Shown here: one piece after another, positions 39,233-49,605 of the stretch
How positions within the stretch are numbered: position 1 is the first letter of the stretch
How the letters are laid out: each line of letters starts with the position of its first letter
From: Okeania sp. KiyG1
GTDB taxonomy: Bacteria; Cyanobacteriota; Cyanobacteriia; Cyanobacteriales; Microcoleaceae
DNA: 64,000 nucleotides
NCBI RefSeq assembly: GCF_014132355.1
Contig: NZ_BLZO01000075.1
Location: 27,396 to 91,395, forward strand
Direction: 5' to 3'
Made by a program: the position numbers and the translations under genes
Notes under the pieces: generated by a model
The model's input: the letters and a program-made list of their open reading frames with translations, nothing else
Databases searched by the model: none
Told to the model about the DNA's origin: nothing

Positions 39233-40075
39233 AACTTAAAAAAATATTGAAGAAGGAAGAAGGAAGAAGGAAGAAGGAAGAAGGAAGAAGAAGGAAAAAG
39301 TAGATGGGGATAGTCTTCGACAAGCCGCTCCGCGTCTACAAACCCCAAACAATTACACCGTGTAGACGGCGGGGTATTAAACCCAAAATATTGATAATAA
39401 AAATATGAGTTTTGGATGCTTAAATTGTCAATCATAAATTATCCCCTAGTAATACCATTTATCAAAAACTTTTCTACATTTTGTTGAACAGGGGACCCAC
39501 CCCTAACCCCTCCCAGGAGGGGAAATAGGGGAGTGGGTAGGGACGTTGCATAAGGGCGTCCGTACAGGGAGAAGCAAACAGAAGAATAATTAACATTAAC
39601 TTAGCTGAAATTAGCAAAATCACTTTTTTGCTTGTGCTGATTAGTTGACAACTGAAGTACTGCCCAAGTATAGCAATAATGCATGGGAATTGGTATAAGA
39701 TAACTGATAGCTTGAAATATTTTTGATGTTCCATATTGTTTTTACCGAATAATTAATAATTAAATAATTAAATAATTAAATAATTAAATAATTCAGCTTT
39801 GTTAGCCTCCCCTTTCAAGGGGAAAAAAGCGGTCGAGGGATGGCGAGGAAACCTGCGCCATATCCAATCGACCAAGAGAATAAATTTTTTCCTTTTAGTC
39901 AATCCTCTTCCTTTTAGGGAGAGGTAATTATCAATTATCAATTATCAATTATTGAATTACTATTTTTTTCCCTACAAAAAGTATATTTGCTGAATTTAAT
40001 CATCAACTAATTGTTTATAAAACCACAAAAATAGGGAACAATAATTCTTATGAGCTGAAATTGAGGCCAATATTT
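39233..40075. repeat. Repeat-rich spacer with GGATATGGCG repeat, copy 3
   Basis: It holds a GAAGAAG tract (39250-39300), the AACCCACCCCTAACC/CCTCCCAGGAGGGG repeat (about 39489-39521), a TAGGGACGTTGCATAAGGGC hairpin near 39538, an AATTAAATAATTAAAT tract (39745-39793), and the third dispersed-repeat copy (39802-39956: GCCTCCCCTTTCAAGGGG, GGGATGGCGAGGAAACC, CCATATCCAATCGACC). There is no credible gene. Confidence 0.6.
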
Positions 40076-41818
40076 ATGAATAGGCATCGTTATGGATTTT
40101 TACTAAGTTTACTATTATTAGGAACAGGCTTAATATTATCAATTATATTTAATCCTACTATCGGCATTGAAGTAACATCTATAAATATTGAAATAGACTC
40201 TCAACGAAATTTAGTCAGTCGTATCTATACCCCCACCACAGCAAAACCTCATCCCGTAATATTACTGTGTCATGGTGTCAACAATAGCAAAGAAATGATG
40301 ACACCTCTAGCAGTAGAGTTGGCAAGACATGGAATAGCAGCGATCGCTTTTGACTTTGGCGGTTATGGCGAGTCTTATTCACTGAAAAATAGAGAAAAGT
40401 CTATAGAAAACTTAGACAAAAACACCAAAGCAGATGCTAAAGCAGTTCTCGCATACATTCGCGACCGCCCAGAAATTTTTGACCAAGACCGTATTGGTAT
40501 TCTCGGTCATTCTATGGGTGGTGCAACAGCATTAAAGTTGGGACAAACAGAAGAACTATTGCGCTCGACAATTATTTTAGGTATGAGTGGCAGCGCTACT
40601 ACCACCACTCCTCGAAATCTATTTTTGGGCGCTGGTGTATATGAGCAAATTAACCCTCCTGAAGATTTACGAATTATGTTGCAGCAAGCAACGGGTAGCA
40701 AAAATCCTGTTTGTGTCAATAATGGTAATAATATTTGCGGTAGTTTCAGTAATGGTACTGCTCGACTGTTAATAATTTCTGGGACTGCTGACCATATCAT
40801 CGCCACCTATGACCCACAGTTAATGCGGGAAGTTATCGAGTGGGTGCAACGTAGTTTAGATGTTAATTCTACTAAGGAGGTAAAATTAGCTGCACCTGGT
40901 TTAATCATTTCTATGTTATTAACATTTGCAGGTGGTATTGCTTCTGGTGTTTGTGTATTACTCCGACCTGATGAAAAAATCAGAATGCAGAATACAGAAA
41001 TGAGAGGAGAAAGTTTAGTAGAAGAGATATATTTTCGTCAGATAAAAAAAGCAGCAATGCTAAAAGTACAGTTATTATGGCGACGTTGCGTTACCTGGTT
41101 ATTGGCAATACAAATGACTGTTATTTGGTTGATGGCAATAAGAGGTCTAGCACCGACCAGAAGCGCGAGTAATATGCTGATTTTTTGTTATGTTTTGCAA
41201 CTGTGTAGTAATTATGCTTTACGTCGTTCTGACAAGTTGACTTCTGTTTTGCGAGTTGTCTGTTTATATGTTTTGCTTTTGATAGTGGCGTTTTTATTGC
41301 CGACATTATTATGTGGAGTTACTGAAATTTTAACTACACCAAATTATCTGGTGAGTTTACCTCAATTTTTGCTCCAGTGGCCGTTTTTTGCTTTCTATAA
41401 CTACACCATCGCAGCTAAATTAATTTTGATTCCTACTTATACTTTAGAATTACAGGTTAGTTGGTTGTTTATATTATTAGTGTTGCTAGAGTTGATGTCG
41501 TCTGGGATAACTTTGCTAATAGTGGAACAAATTTTAGTGGGGAGTGTGAAATGGTTACGTCGTCCGTTTGTTTTCACTGGAGTGAGTAATATTTCCCAGA
41601 AACAAATTGGTTTATTAGGGTTATTATTGTTGGTTTTTTTAGGGGTATTGTATCAGCGAGTGAGCGACGGTTTATTGGTGCTGGTAATGAGTAAGGGAAT
41701 ATTGGCATTACAGATGCTGGGGTTATTTTTATTTTTGCCCATAGGAATTATTGTGGTTACTGTTAGGTCTTCCTGGTTTCAAAATTTAGAGTCTCCATTA
41801 AAAGAAGAGGAAATATAG
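40076..41818 (+). CDS. Alpha/beta hydrolase with polytopic membrane C-terminus (580 aa)
   Basis: After an N-terminal helix (GFLLSLLLLGTGLILSIIF) comes an alpha/beta-hydrolase domain with VILLCHGVNNSKE (oxyanion region), FDFGGYGES, the nucleophile Ser in GILGHSMGGA, and an acid in IISGTADHI. From about residue 280 the protein is mostly membrane helices, about eight, broken by short loops. Esterase, lipase or peptidase activity at the membrane is likely. The substrate is unknown. I prefer the ATG at 40076 to the in-frame TTG at 40061, because GAGG sits just upstream of the ATG and would overlap the TTG reading. Confidence 0.8.
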   Translation: MNRHRYGFLLSLLLLGTGLILSIIFNPTIGIEVTSINIEIDSQRNLVSRIYTPTTAKPHPVILLCHGVNNSKEMMTPLAVELARHGIAAIAFDFGGYGESYSLKNREKSIENLDKNTKADAKAVLAYIRDRPEIFDQDRIGILGHSMGGATALKLGQTEELLRSTIILGMSGSATTTTPRNLFLGAGVYEQINPPEDLRIMLQQATGSKNPVCVNNGNNICGSFSNGTARLLIISGTADHIIATYDPQLMREVIEWVQRSLDVNSTKEVKLAAPGLIISMLLTFAGGIASGVCVLLRPDEKIRMQNTEMRGESLVEEIYFRQIKKAAMLKVQLLWRRCVTWLLAIQMTVIWLMAIRGLAPTRSASNMLIFCYVLQLCSNYALRRSDKLTSVLRVVCLYVLLLIVAFLLPTLLCGVTEILTTPNYLVSLPQFLLQWPFFAFYNYTIAAKLILIPTYTLELQVSWLFILLVLLELMSSGITLLIVEQILVGSVKWLRRPFVFTGVSNISQKQIGLLGLLLLVFLGVLYQRVSDGLLVLVMSKGILALQMLGLFLFLPIGIIVVTVRSSWFQNLESPLKEEEI

Positions 41819-41849
41819 CAGATGGAAGATGGAAGAAAAGTTTAGTTAT

Positions 41850-41942
41850 CAGGACTTACGCAGCAAGCGCCATATCTAGTAGGGGCGAATGGCATTCGCC
41901 CTCTGCAGATAGCGTTTGATCTAAGAATTTGCGTAAGTCCTG
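41850..41942. repeat. MITE-like element with CAGGACTTACGCA ends (93 bp)
   Basis: Inverted 13-bp ends, CAGGACTTACGCA and TGCGTAAGTCCTG, enclose a GGGCGAATGGCATTCGCCC palindrome (41883-41901). A related element is at 57068-57157, and a single right end lies near 47919-47931. The following spacer to 42332 has CCCCCTTGATCCCCCTCCCG and AGGGGTTAGGGGTGGG repeats and no gene. Confidence 0.7.
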
Positions 41943-42332
41943 GTTATCTAAGAAACAAGAAAGAAGGAAGAAGGGGAAAAGATAAAATTAATTTTTCCGA
42001 AATTTATTAATAGGATGCAAGCCCCCCTAGCCCCCCAAAATTGGGGGGAATAAAACTCTAAAAGTCCCCCTTGATCCCCCTCCCGTCCCCCTTGAAAAGG
42101 GGGAAGCCAGATGTTGCTGCGCTTTTTGTTGAACGGGGGATGCGCGGGGGCTTGAGCATAACCAAACAATCGCACATTCAGACTTCAATTCAGCAACGCC
42201 GATTATTCTTCCTCCTACCTCCTCTATAATTCCCCGTTCCTCCTGTCTCCTATCTCCTGTCTTCCCCTCCTGGGAGGGGTTAGGGGTGGGTTGTCTCCTA
42301 CCCTTACCCATAAGACTAGTGAAGCGCAAACC

Positions 42333-45300
42333 CTATTTAGTATGACTAGCACTTAACCACTGCTGAAATACCTCAAACCTGCCATCGTCAGGATTAACAA
42401 TACGATAAATTCGCAATCGCTTTTTCTGATGACTCTCTGTCCGCAAACACTCCAAACTATAACCAATTTTATCCAAAAAACGTCGCACTATTGTAATAGG
42501 ACTAGAATTTACCGCCAACCCTATCCCGACTATAGTTTTAATTGCTGTTCGGTTTGCTAAAGCAGTGTTGGCCAACAATTGCAAATCTTCATCTATATTT
42601 TTCAACTCTCGTTGCTTATCTTTCAACAATAGCGGTATTTTCAATAATTCCATTACCCCAATGGTTGCACCCAGTAAGCGATCGTTAAAATCAGGTATGA
42701 AAATATTTCCCTTGCCTAACTCTAAAATTGTTTTCGCTATTTCAGCATCTCGTGCTACTAAGTATTGTCGTCCTACGGTCATAAAATAATGTAGTTGCAA
42801 CTGTTGATACCATCCAGCATCATCTTTTTCTACCAACTCAGAAGTTATGGGGATACTGTAGCGCAACATTAATTCAAATTTTCGTTGTTCCCGTTGTTGT
42901 TTGCTGGTTTTGGATAATCGCTTTTTTAGTTTTTGATACTCGGTCAAACTAATATTTCTGGCAGTAGCGATCGCTTCACATTCTGTCTGATAATTTTGCT
43001 TAATTACAGTAGCGATCGCTTCCTGTAAATCATTAATTTCTGTAAGTGTTTCTGATGATTTTTTGGCTTCTAAATTATTAGCTAAAACTTCCGGGGAAGC
43101 TTCGATAATATGATGTCCTTCTAATCGTAAAGCTTCTAAAATAGACTCTCGATATTGATTCATTCCTGCATTGAAACGAACGGCTAGTTTTGCCCAACAC
43201 AAAAAAGATTCTGCTTGAAAACCTGTTTCTAAATCGTCCAAACCATCAAAATCTGATTGTTGTAATAGTCTAATATTGAGTTGAGTCAGACGTTGTTCGG
43301 AATTGAGCAAAGAAGTAATAGAAGTCGAACCATTACCAACTTGATTAAAACCAGAATTTGCTACCCATAAATATCTCGGAATATTCTCACGAACTCTACC
43401 TAAAGATTGACAAACAGAAGTTGCTCCTTGTACTCCTTGAGCAATAGCCCAAACTGAAGTAAAATGACCTTGAATATCAATACTAATTCCTGTTTCAATA
43501 GAAGGAGAAGCTAAGACAATATCATATTTTGGCAATACCTGATTTAATGATTTAATACAACCATAAGCAGGATGATTAGGTTCAGCTAAAGATTCTGAAT
43601 CTATTCTGAGGATTTTTAAGTCAGGAAACTGTTTTTTTAGATAAGCTTCTAAAGCACGAGTTCCCCATTTACTGGTAATTTTTTGTGCTGATAAACACAC
43701 CATTGGTTTGCCACCTTCACGGATATGTTTGTGTAAATCTGCAATTAATCTTTTGGGAGTAGTTTCTGGATAATTAAAAACTTGCCAAGCTTCTTTTTCT
43801 CCTGGTAGCCAATCATTTTGAATAATAAAAGGTTCTAATTTGACTCCTGCTAAAGCTTGTAGATAATCTATTGAAATATCGCTTAAGTCAGCATCAGCTA
43901 TAAATACCTGACCGACACCTCCTAAAACATTTTGCATTAATGTTTTGAAAGACCTGAGAATTTCTACTCGGTTTTGCCGACAAGTATTAGAATTTAAACC
44001 ATGCCAGATTACCTGTTCTATTTCATCAATAATTACAACTCCATCCGACCAACTTTCTGGATTAAAACTAGCCTGAGAATTAGGATGTAGGGAATCAATA
44101 CATAAACCAATACCTAATAATTTATTATCGGATTTTTGTCTACTTCTGTAATATATTTTAGTCCGAAACGTTGACATAACTCTTGTACTAACTGCACCCG
44201 ATGACCAATAACTAAAACCTTTTGATTGCGAGCTACAGCTTCACTGACAATTTTCTCTAATAACTTAGTTTTTCCAGTGCCCTTAGCAGATTTAATTCCT
44301 ACCAATTTTGCCGGAAAATCAGTGCTATAAGCTAGGTCAAGATTATCTAATTTTTGTAAATTATTACTGCTGATAGAACCTAAAATATGTTGTTCGGAAA
44401 GATAACGACTATTAACTCTAAGATTTACAGGATATGTAAGTTTGCTAAATGATTTAGCCTTCCAAAGCTCTAAAGGTAATGCGTTTTTATAAGCTTCATC
44501 AAACACACCTTGCCCATGATTTGCAATTAAATCATCAACTCCCTTACCCAATTCTGGATTCCAGGAAATAACTTTAACATTACATCCTTTTCTTGTAAGT
44601 AAATATCCAGTTTGTCTAATAGCAGCATTAACATTTTTAATAGTCTTAGGTTTAGTATCTTGGTCAAATGCAATATAAATTTCTCGATGATTATTTGCTA
44701 GCTTTTCTAACTGAGGAATTAAATTCGATTTACCAATACGGTTGCCATATTCATCCCTAATAACTCGATATCCACCAAAAATTCCTGGTAAGGCGATCGC
44801 TACATAACCACCTGTTAATAAAGCACCAGTTTTTTTTGCACCTTCAGTAATACATAAAGGTATTTGAGGATGGGCGATAAACCACTGCCAAAAACCAAAG
44901 TCTGGTTGATTATTATCAATATCTTCTGGCAGAATTTCTATTTGATAACGACTAGCAATTTGATGCCACAAATGTAGGGGTATTTTTAGGGCAAATAAAC
45001 TGGTAGGAGTTTTCGGGGGATGTTCGTATTTAATTAACTTTTTTTGGTCATAACTTTGACGTGGTTGACTAGGTTTAAAACAACCCCAAAGGTCCTCTTC
45101 TCCTGTCAGTAAATCAATTCCCGAACACCACCATCCACCTTCTTCAACGTGTTGGTATCGCTTTAATATTTGGCTAGTTACTCGGCCATCATTTCGTCTA
45201 GGAATAGCATCAGAATAAAACAAAAATTCATAAGGCCGCTGTCCTTCTAAAGGGATAACATTAAGGTGTATTAGTTGGTCATCGACACAGCTATTAGTCC

Positions 45301-45343
45301 ATTCTCGGAAATAATTAATTGGTGGTTCGGCCTTAAGGTTCAT
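42333..45343 (-). pseudogene. CyRepA1-type plasmid replication protein, split by a frameshift
   Basis: The N-terminal piece (45343-44114) has the CyRepA1/DUF3854 features SDAIPRRNDGR, GGWWCSGID, LCITEGAKKTGAL and YIAFDQDTK (Toprim-like), and a P-loop GIKSAKGTGKTKLL. The second piece (44177-42333) carries the Walker-B-like VVIIDEIEQV and the rest of a helicase-like region (IVLASPSIETGISIDIQG, QSLGRVRENIPRYLW). An A5 run (plus-strand T 44133-44137) needs one more A to read TEVDKKSDNKLLGIGLCID, giving about 1003 aa. CyRepA1 proteins replicate cyanobacterial plasmids. Here the neighbours look chromosomal, so it may be an integrated plasmid remnant. A TnpB element sits about 65 bp upstream. Confidence 0.8.
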
Positions 45344-45402
45344 TTAATAATGCACTCTATATATAGTGAATGATTTTTATTATATGGGAAAAGCACACTA
45401 TA
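45344..45402 (-). promoter_or_regulatory. Upstream region of the CyRepA1 gene with inverted TGCACTCTATA/ACTATATA motifs
   Basis: The plus strand reads TGCACTCTATATATAGTG at about 45351-45368 and GCACACTATATAC near 45391-45403. TATATAGTG and CACTATATA are inverted copies. It may be a self-regulating operator or part of a replication origin. The same TGCACTCTATA and CTATATATAGTG words occur in every unit of the tandem array at 56123-57069. Confidence 0.35.
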
Positions 45403-45404
45403 TA

Positions 45405-46800
45405 CATTTGACATCCTCCCGACGCTGCTCTACGAGACAGCGAGGGATTCCCTAGCATCACTGTTAGAGACTTTCTGTTTCTTAGCACCCGCCTTCCGAG
45501 ATTTACTCTCTTCGGGTCTAAAAGCGCGCTCCACAGACTGACACTGCTCCTCCCGCAGCCAAAATGTTTATACTAGCGTTAATATCTCGATCATGGTGAG
45601 CTGCACATTCTGGGCAATCCCACTCTCTAATATTTAGAGGTAATTTCTCAACTACATGACCACAATTAGAACAACGCTTAGAACTGGGAAAGTATCTATC
45701 AATCTTGATTAATTCCCGTCCATACCATTCAGCCTTGTATTCCAACTGTCTGACTAGCTCTCCCCAGTTGGCATCACTTATTGCTCTAGCTAATTTATGA
45801 TTCTTGACCATGTTTTTGACTGCCAAGTCCTCAACTACAACAGTTTGATTTTCTCTGATTAATTGAGTGGTCAGCTTATGGGTATAGTCAAGCCTTGAAT
45901 CTTTAATTTTTGCGTGTATTAGAGCGACTTTCAACCTAGCCTTTTGATAATTATTAGAACCCTTAGTTTTTCTTTTCAGAGACTTCCCCGCCAATCTCAA
46001 TTTTTTGTGTAATTTGTTTATATTCTTTGGGTTAGCAATTTTTTCTCCGTCACTGGTAGTAACTAAACTGGTAATTCCTAAGTCAATACCTATTTGTTTC
46101 TCGACTGGTTTAAGTTTTAAATCTCTGGTATCATTGACTCTCAAAGACACAGACCATCTACTACTGGGATCAAGTTTCACTGTTATTGTTGTTGGTACAC
46201 AATCTGGTGGTAGTTGTCTACTCCATCTAATCGGTAACGGTTCAGCACATTTAGCTAGATAAACTTGACCATCTTTCCACTTAAATGCTGACTTTGTAAA
46301 TTCAGCACTACCACCATGACGCTTTTTCTTAAAGTTGGGATATTTAGTCCGTCCACTAAAAAAATTAGTAAAAGCTGTCTGTAGATGTCTCAAGCCTTGC
46401 TGTAATGGTACACTGCTTACTTCAGTGAGGAAATCTAAATCTTCCTGTTTTTTCCATAAAGTAAGCATAGCTGAAGTTTCCTTGTAGCCTACTCGCTCTT
46501 TGTTTTCATACCAAGCTTGAGTTCTCGCAGCTAAAGCCTTATTGTAGATTAGGCGCACACAACCCAATGTTCTCCGCAACAGGTTTTCCTGTTCTGGAGT
46601 AGGATAAAACCTAAACTTGTAAGCTTTCTCAACCATTTACTGTTTGCTTATTTTTATGTTTACATTTTAACAGACTCTGTGTGAAACCGCAACATTGATT
46701 GGTTTTTCCTCCGGAATGCGCTCGCATTCATCCCTCCGCTCCCCTAATAGCTGCCGCTAGGCTCCGCCAACGGGAGAGCGCGGGTCTTCAACCAACGTTG
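45405..46800 (-). mobile_element. IS605/IS1341-type TnpB-only element (limits approximate)
   Basis: A complete tnpB is present with no Y1 transposase. The right end (low coordinates) has a strong hairpin at 45423-45442 (CGCTG...CAGCG around CTC/GAG) followed by GGGAGGATGTCAAAT when read on the minus strand. This is a common right-end form in cyanobacterial IS605-type elements. The left side (about 46690-46790) has GC-rich hairpin sequence (GCGCTCTCCCGTTGGCGGAG). No clean target comparison is available, so the outer limits are estimates. Confidence 0.65.
45518..46636 (-). CDS. tnpB: TnpB-family RNA-guided nuclease, IS605 type, C-terminus cut short (372 aa)
   Basis: The N-terminus YKFRFYPTPEQENLLRRTLG is typical. 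The RuvC residues are Asp185 (GIDLGITSLV), Glu269 (VVVEDLAVKN) and Asp349/351 (HDRDINASIN). The zinc ribbon has C322/C325 and C341/C344. The protein stops at SVCGARF. Directly beyond, in another phase, the DNA encodes RPEESKSRKAGAKKQKV and SNSDARESLAVS up to a stop at 45430, the usual tail of this family. Removing one base from the A4 run at 45520-45523 would restore a 401-aa protein. All catalytic residues are kept, so activity may survive. The lost tail overlaps the likely guide-RNA region. Confidence 0.93.
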   Translation of the reverse strand: MVEKAYKFRFYPTPEQENLLRRTLGCVRLIYNKALAARTQAWYENKERVGYKETSAMLTLWKKQEDLDFLTEVSSVPLQQGLRHLQTAFTNFFSGRTKYPNFKKKRHGGSAEFTKSAFKWKDGQVYLAKCAEPLPIRWSRQLPPDCVPTTITVKLDPSSRWSVSLRVNDTRDLKLKPVEKQIGIDLGITSLVTTSDGEKIANPKNINKLHKKLRLAGKSLKRKTKGSNNYQKARLKVALIHAKIKDSRLDYTHKLTTQLIRENQTVVVEDLAVKNMVKNHKLARAISDANWGELVRQLEYKAEWYGRELIKIDRYFPSSKRCSNCGHVVEKLPLNIREWDCPECAAHHDRDINASINILAAGGAVSVCGARF

Positions 46801-47258
46801 AGATAAAATTTTCTGAAGTTGTTGGATTTTTGTATGATATTAATCTTAATTATTTAGGAGTCAGGAGTCAGTCCTCAAGAGTCAGGAGGAAAGAAAGAAG
46901 AAGAAAGAGTAGTAGAGGGAGAAAGTTTTTTTGTTTGCCCTCTTATCCGGACAAGATATCATACCAAATTGATAAATGTTTGCTACAAATAGCTAGGATA
47001 TTTATTAGGAGTCAGGAGTCAGTCCTCAGGAGTCAGTCCTCAGGAGTCAGAATGAATGGTTTAAATACGATTTAAAAGTCATAAATCATCCTTTTTGTCA
47101 AAGGGTATATCCTGCATTTGTCTTTGTTATTCCTCTTACTATTCGTAATATTCTTTTTTAAATTGGTATCATACCTCTTTTCATCAACGCCTAATTTTAA
47201 TTACTTAGGAGTCAGGAGGGAAGAAAGAAGAAAGAAGAAGGAAGAGGAGAAGGTTTTT

Positions 47259-47447
47259 TTATCGCTCATTATCCGGACATAATATGACGGGTTTAGGTTC
47301 AATATTTCTTGGTTGGGGACATTCATTAAACACTACACAATCAGCAATTTTTTCAAAAAGGTATCCTCCTAATATTTCATATAAAGAAGACGTAGAACCT
47401 AAGATACAAATACTGAATAATAGGGTTATTTTGGAAGTTTTTTTCAT
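47259..47447 (-). CDS. Possible small exported peptide (62 aa), hypothetical
   Basis: MKKTSKITLLFSICILGSTS resembles a signal peptide, with basic residues followed by a hydrophobic core. The following 35 residues contain three cysteines. I do not recognise a family. The last residues (LCPDNER) are encoded by the end of a MITE-like element, so the original C-terminus is lost. No clear ribosome-binding site is visible. A 111-codon frame on the opposite strand overlaps it and looks less gene-like. Confidence 0.3.
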   Translation of the reverse strand: MKKTSKITLLFSICILGSTSSLYEILGGYLFEKIADCVVFNECPQPRNIEPKPVILCPDNER

Positions 47448-47775
47448 CTGGATTAAAATAGTTGTTATGTCAACCTTGTTTACTTACAACTACAATTTAA
47501 CCAGGGTATATTTGATATTTATAAATATAAATTTAATAGCATATTTTATCTTGAAATACCTTACAAAAATGCTCCAGTATAGTCAGTATGTATTTTTTGC
47601 ATATTCAGAACAAAAATAGAATTTTTTATGCAAGTTTCTGCATATTTTGCTAATTATTCAGAAGTATTTTTATATTCAATATCAGAAAATTTATACTTAA
47701 AAAGTCTAATATCAAGAGGGCGAATGCCATTCGCCCCTACATATAAAATTTCTCATAAAAATGAGGTACATTTAC

Positions 47776-47867
47776 GATCCTCCTAAATACCCTTTAAAAA
47801 GAGGGACTTTGAAACCTGCCCCCTTTTTAAGCAGTTCCCCCCTTACTAAGGGGGGTTAGGGGGGATC
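47776..47867. repeat. Palindromic GATCC(C)TCCTAA...TTAGGGGGGATC repeat
   Basis: The outer arms are GATCCTCCTAAATACCC and GGGGTTAGGGGGGATC. The inner arms are CTTTAAAAAGAGGG and CCCCCTTTTTAAG, then CCCCCCTTACTAAGGGGGG. It belongs to the same hairpin family as the repeat units expanded inside the kinase gene at 58416-58744 and the one that encodes the end of the CHASE2 protein. Confidence 0.6.
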
Positions 47868-48005
47868 TAAAATTTCATAAATTAGAGAAGCACTATATGG
47901 CGTTTTTAAGGTGAATTTGCGTAAGTCCTGTTGATATAAAAATGTATCAGCTACTGAGGTAATAATTAATTATTAATTGTTGAAAAATTCCCTGGGAAAT
48001 TAAAC

Positions 48006-49340
48006 TTGAATAAAAAGTATATATCTATGAACAAAGGACAATTTGACTACATTTATCGTAATTTGTCAAAAAAGGAAAAAGAAATACTGAAGTGGTACTT
48101 ATCCGATAAAAATATGACACAGACAAAAATTGCCAACTTAACAAATTACGACCAAGGTAATATAAGCAAAAAGTTAAGGGCGATCGCTAAGAAATTTAAC
48201 TATTCAGAATCTAGTTTGGATTGGAAAGAATATTTAGTAAATATATTTGGCAAATTTCAACCTAATATGGTCGATCAAGAGTTACTGAAATATTATGGTT
48301 GTCACCAAGTTTTCATGCCTGATGGACCGGAAAAACTAGATTCCCCTTTTTATATAGAACGTCATCGAATTAAACGTTGTTCTGTTGAGTCTGAATGTTA
48401 CGAAGAAATAGAAAAACCAAGTTCTTTAGTCAGAATAAAAGCGCCAAATCAAATGGGTAAAACTTCTTTGATTAAAAGGATACAAGACAAAGCAAATCAC
48501 AGTAATTATATTCCGATATATCTCAGATTTGATAACTCTGATTGAATCCCGAAAATATTAGTAAGTATTAATGATTTTCTCAAGGCATTTAATAAGAATA
48601 TAAAGAGTCAGTTTACTGATGTTCCAGAGGGACTACTATGGGATGATAATAATGCTAAAATATCTTGTACTCAGGAATTTGAGGCGTTGTTATTTTTTTT
48701 AGGAAAAGAGGTGGTTTTACTCCTAGATGAAGTAGATGAGCTTTATAAATATCCAGAAATAACTGAAGATTTTTGTGGGATGTTAAGAAGTTGGTATGAA
48801 GAAAGCAAGACCTTAGAAATTTGGGAAAATCTCAGGATGGTAATTGCTTATTCCACAGAATATCATGGCACATTAGATATTTATCAATCTCCTTTTAATG
48901 TGGGCAAACAGATAGAATTAAAGGAGTTTACGGAAGAAGAAGTAACTCTATTGACACTTAGACATCAACTTGACCCGAAAATAGTCACTGATTTAATGTC
49001 TATTGTGGGAGGACATCCTTATTTGATTAGATTAGCTTTATATAAAATGTCTCAGGAAGAATTGACAATTGAAAATTTATTAAAAGAGGCTCCTACTGAC
49101 AGTGGAATTTATCGAGACCATTTCAGTAGACATTTGGAAACTATAGAAAAGAGGGCAAAGATTAAAGCAGTTTTTCAGGAAATATTAAAAGCTAATTCTC
49201 CACTACGTTTACCTGATAAAAATCGAGAGGTATGTCAGTTAGAAGGTATGGGGTTAATTACAATGAAAGGTGATTATGCTCAACCTCGTTGTCAGTTATA
49301 TCGGCAATATTTTCAGGAGCGTTTGGGATTTGCAGGTTAA
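48006..49340 (+). pseudogene. HTH plus AAA-like ATPase protein, interrupted by an in-frame TGA
   Basis: Bases 48006-48542 encode an N-terminal helix-turn-helix region (NMTQTKIANLTNYDQGNISK) and the start of an AAA_35-type ATPase with the P-loop KAPNQMGKTSLIKRI. Codon 180 is TGA (48543-48545). The same frame continues without further stops to 49340 with the Walker B segment VVLLLDEVDEL, GGHPYLIRLALYKMS and a C-terminal winged-helix-like part. If TGA once was TGG or another sense codon, the protein had 444 residues. This HTH-AAA architecture accompanies signalling or conflict ATPases in cyanobacteria. It precedes the AAA-CHASE2 gene by 265 bp. Confidence 0.75.
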
Positions 49341-49605
49341 TAAAGTACCAATTATTTATGGGGAAAAATTCCCGTAGCTGTCATTGCGAGGCGACGATAT
49401 TAGATTCAACTTCCATAGGAAAGAGTCAAGTTAGCCGAAGCAATCTCTACTCTATACAATTAAATGTTAGTCTATTTTTTTGCTAGTCCCTTAGTTCTAG
49501 TTAAGTAGCAGAAATAGTGAAACTCAACATCAATAAATTTTTGTTGAGTTTCTACATTTTTAGGTGTAACTATTCCTTACTTATCCATTTTATAGGTAAA
49601 AAATT

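Larger units (their letters stand above)
46637..48005. other. Long repeat-rich intergenic region
   Basis: It contains two right ends of the ATATCATGTCCGG family (CCGGACAAGATAT at 46947-46959 and CCGGACATAATAT at 47273-47285), each preceded by a GGAGTCAGGAGTCAG or AAGAAAGAAG tract. It also contains a GGGCGAATGCCATTCGCCC palindrome (47718-47736), a palindromic GATCC...GGATC repeat (47776-47867) and a single GCGTAAGTCCTG end near 47920. The only possible gene is a small minus-strand frame at 47259-47447. Confidence 0.6.

Noticed and set aside
47284-47619. A 111-codon plus-strand frame with hydrophobic stretches
   Set aside because: Its composition is random AT-rich DNA (Ile, Tyr, Phe, Asn). It starts in a MITE end and no family is recognisable.
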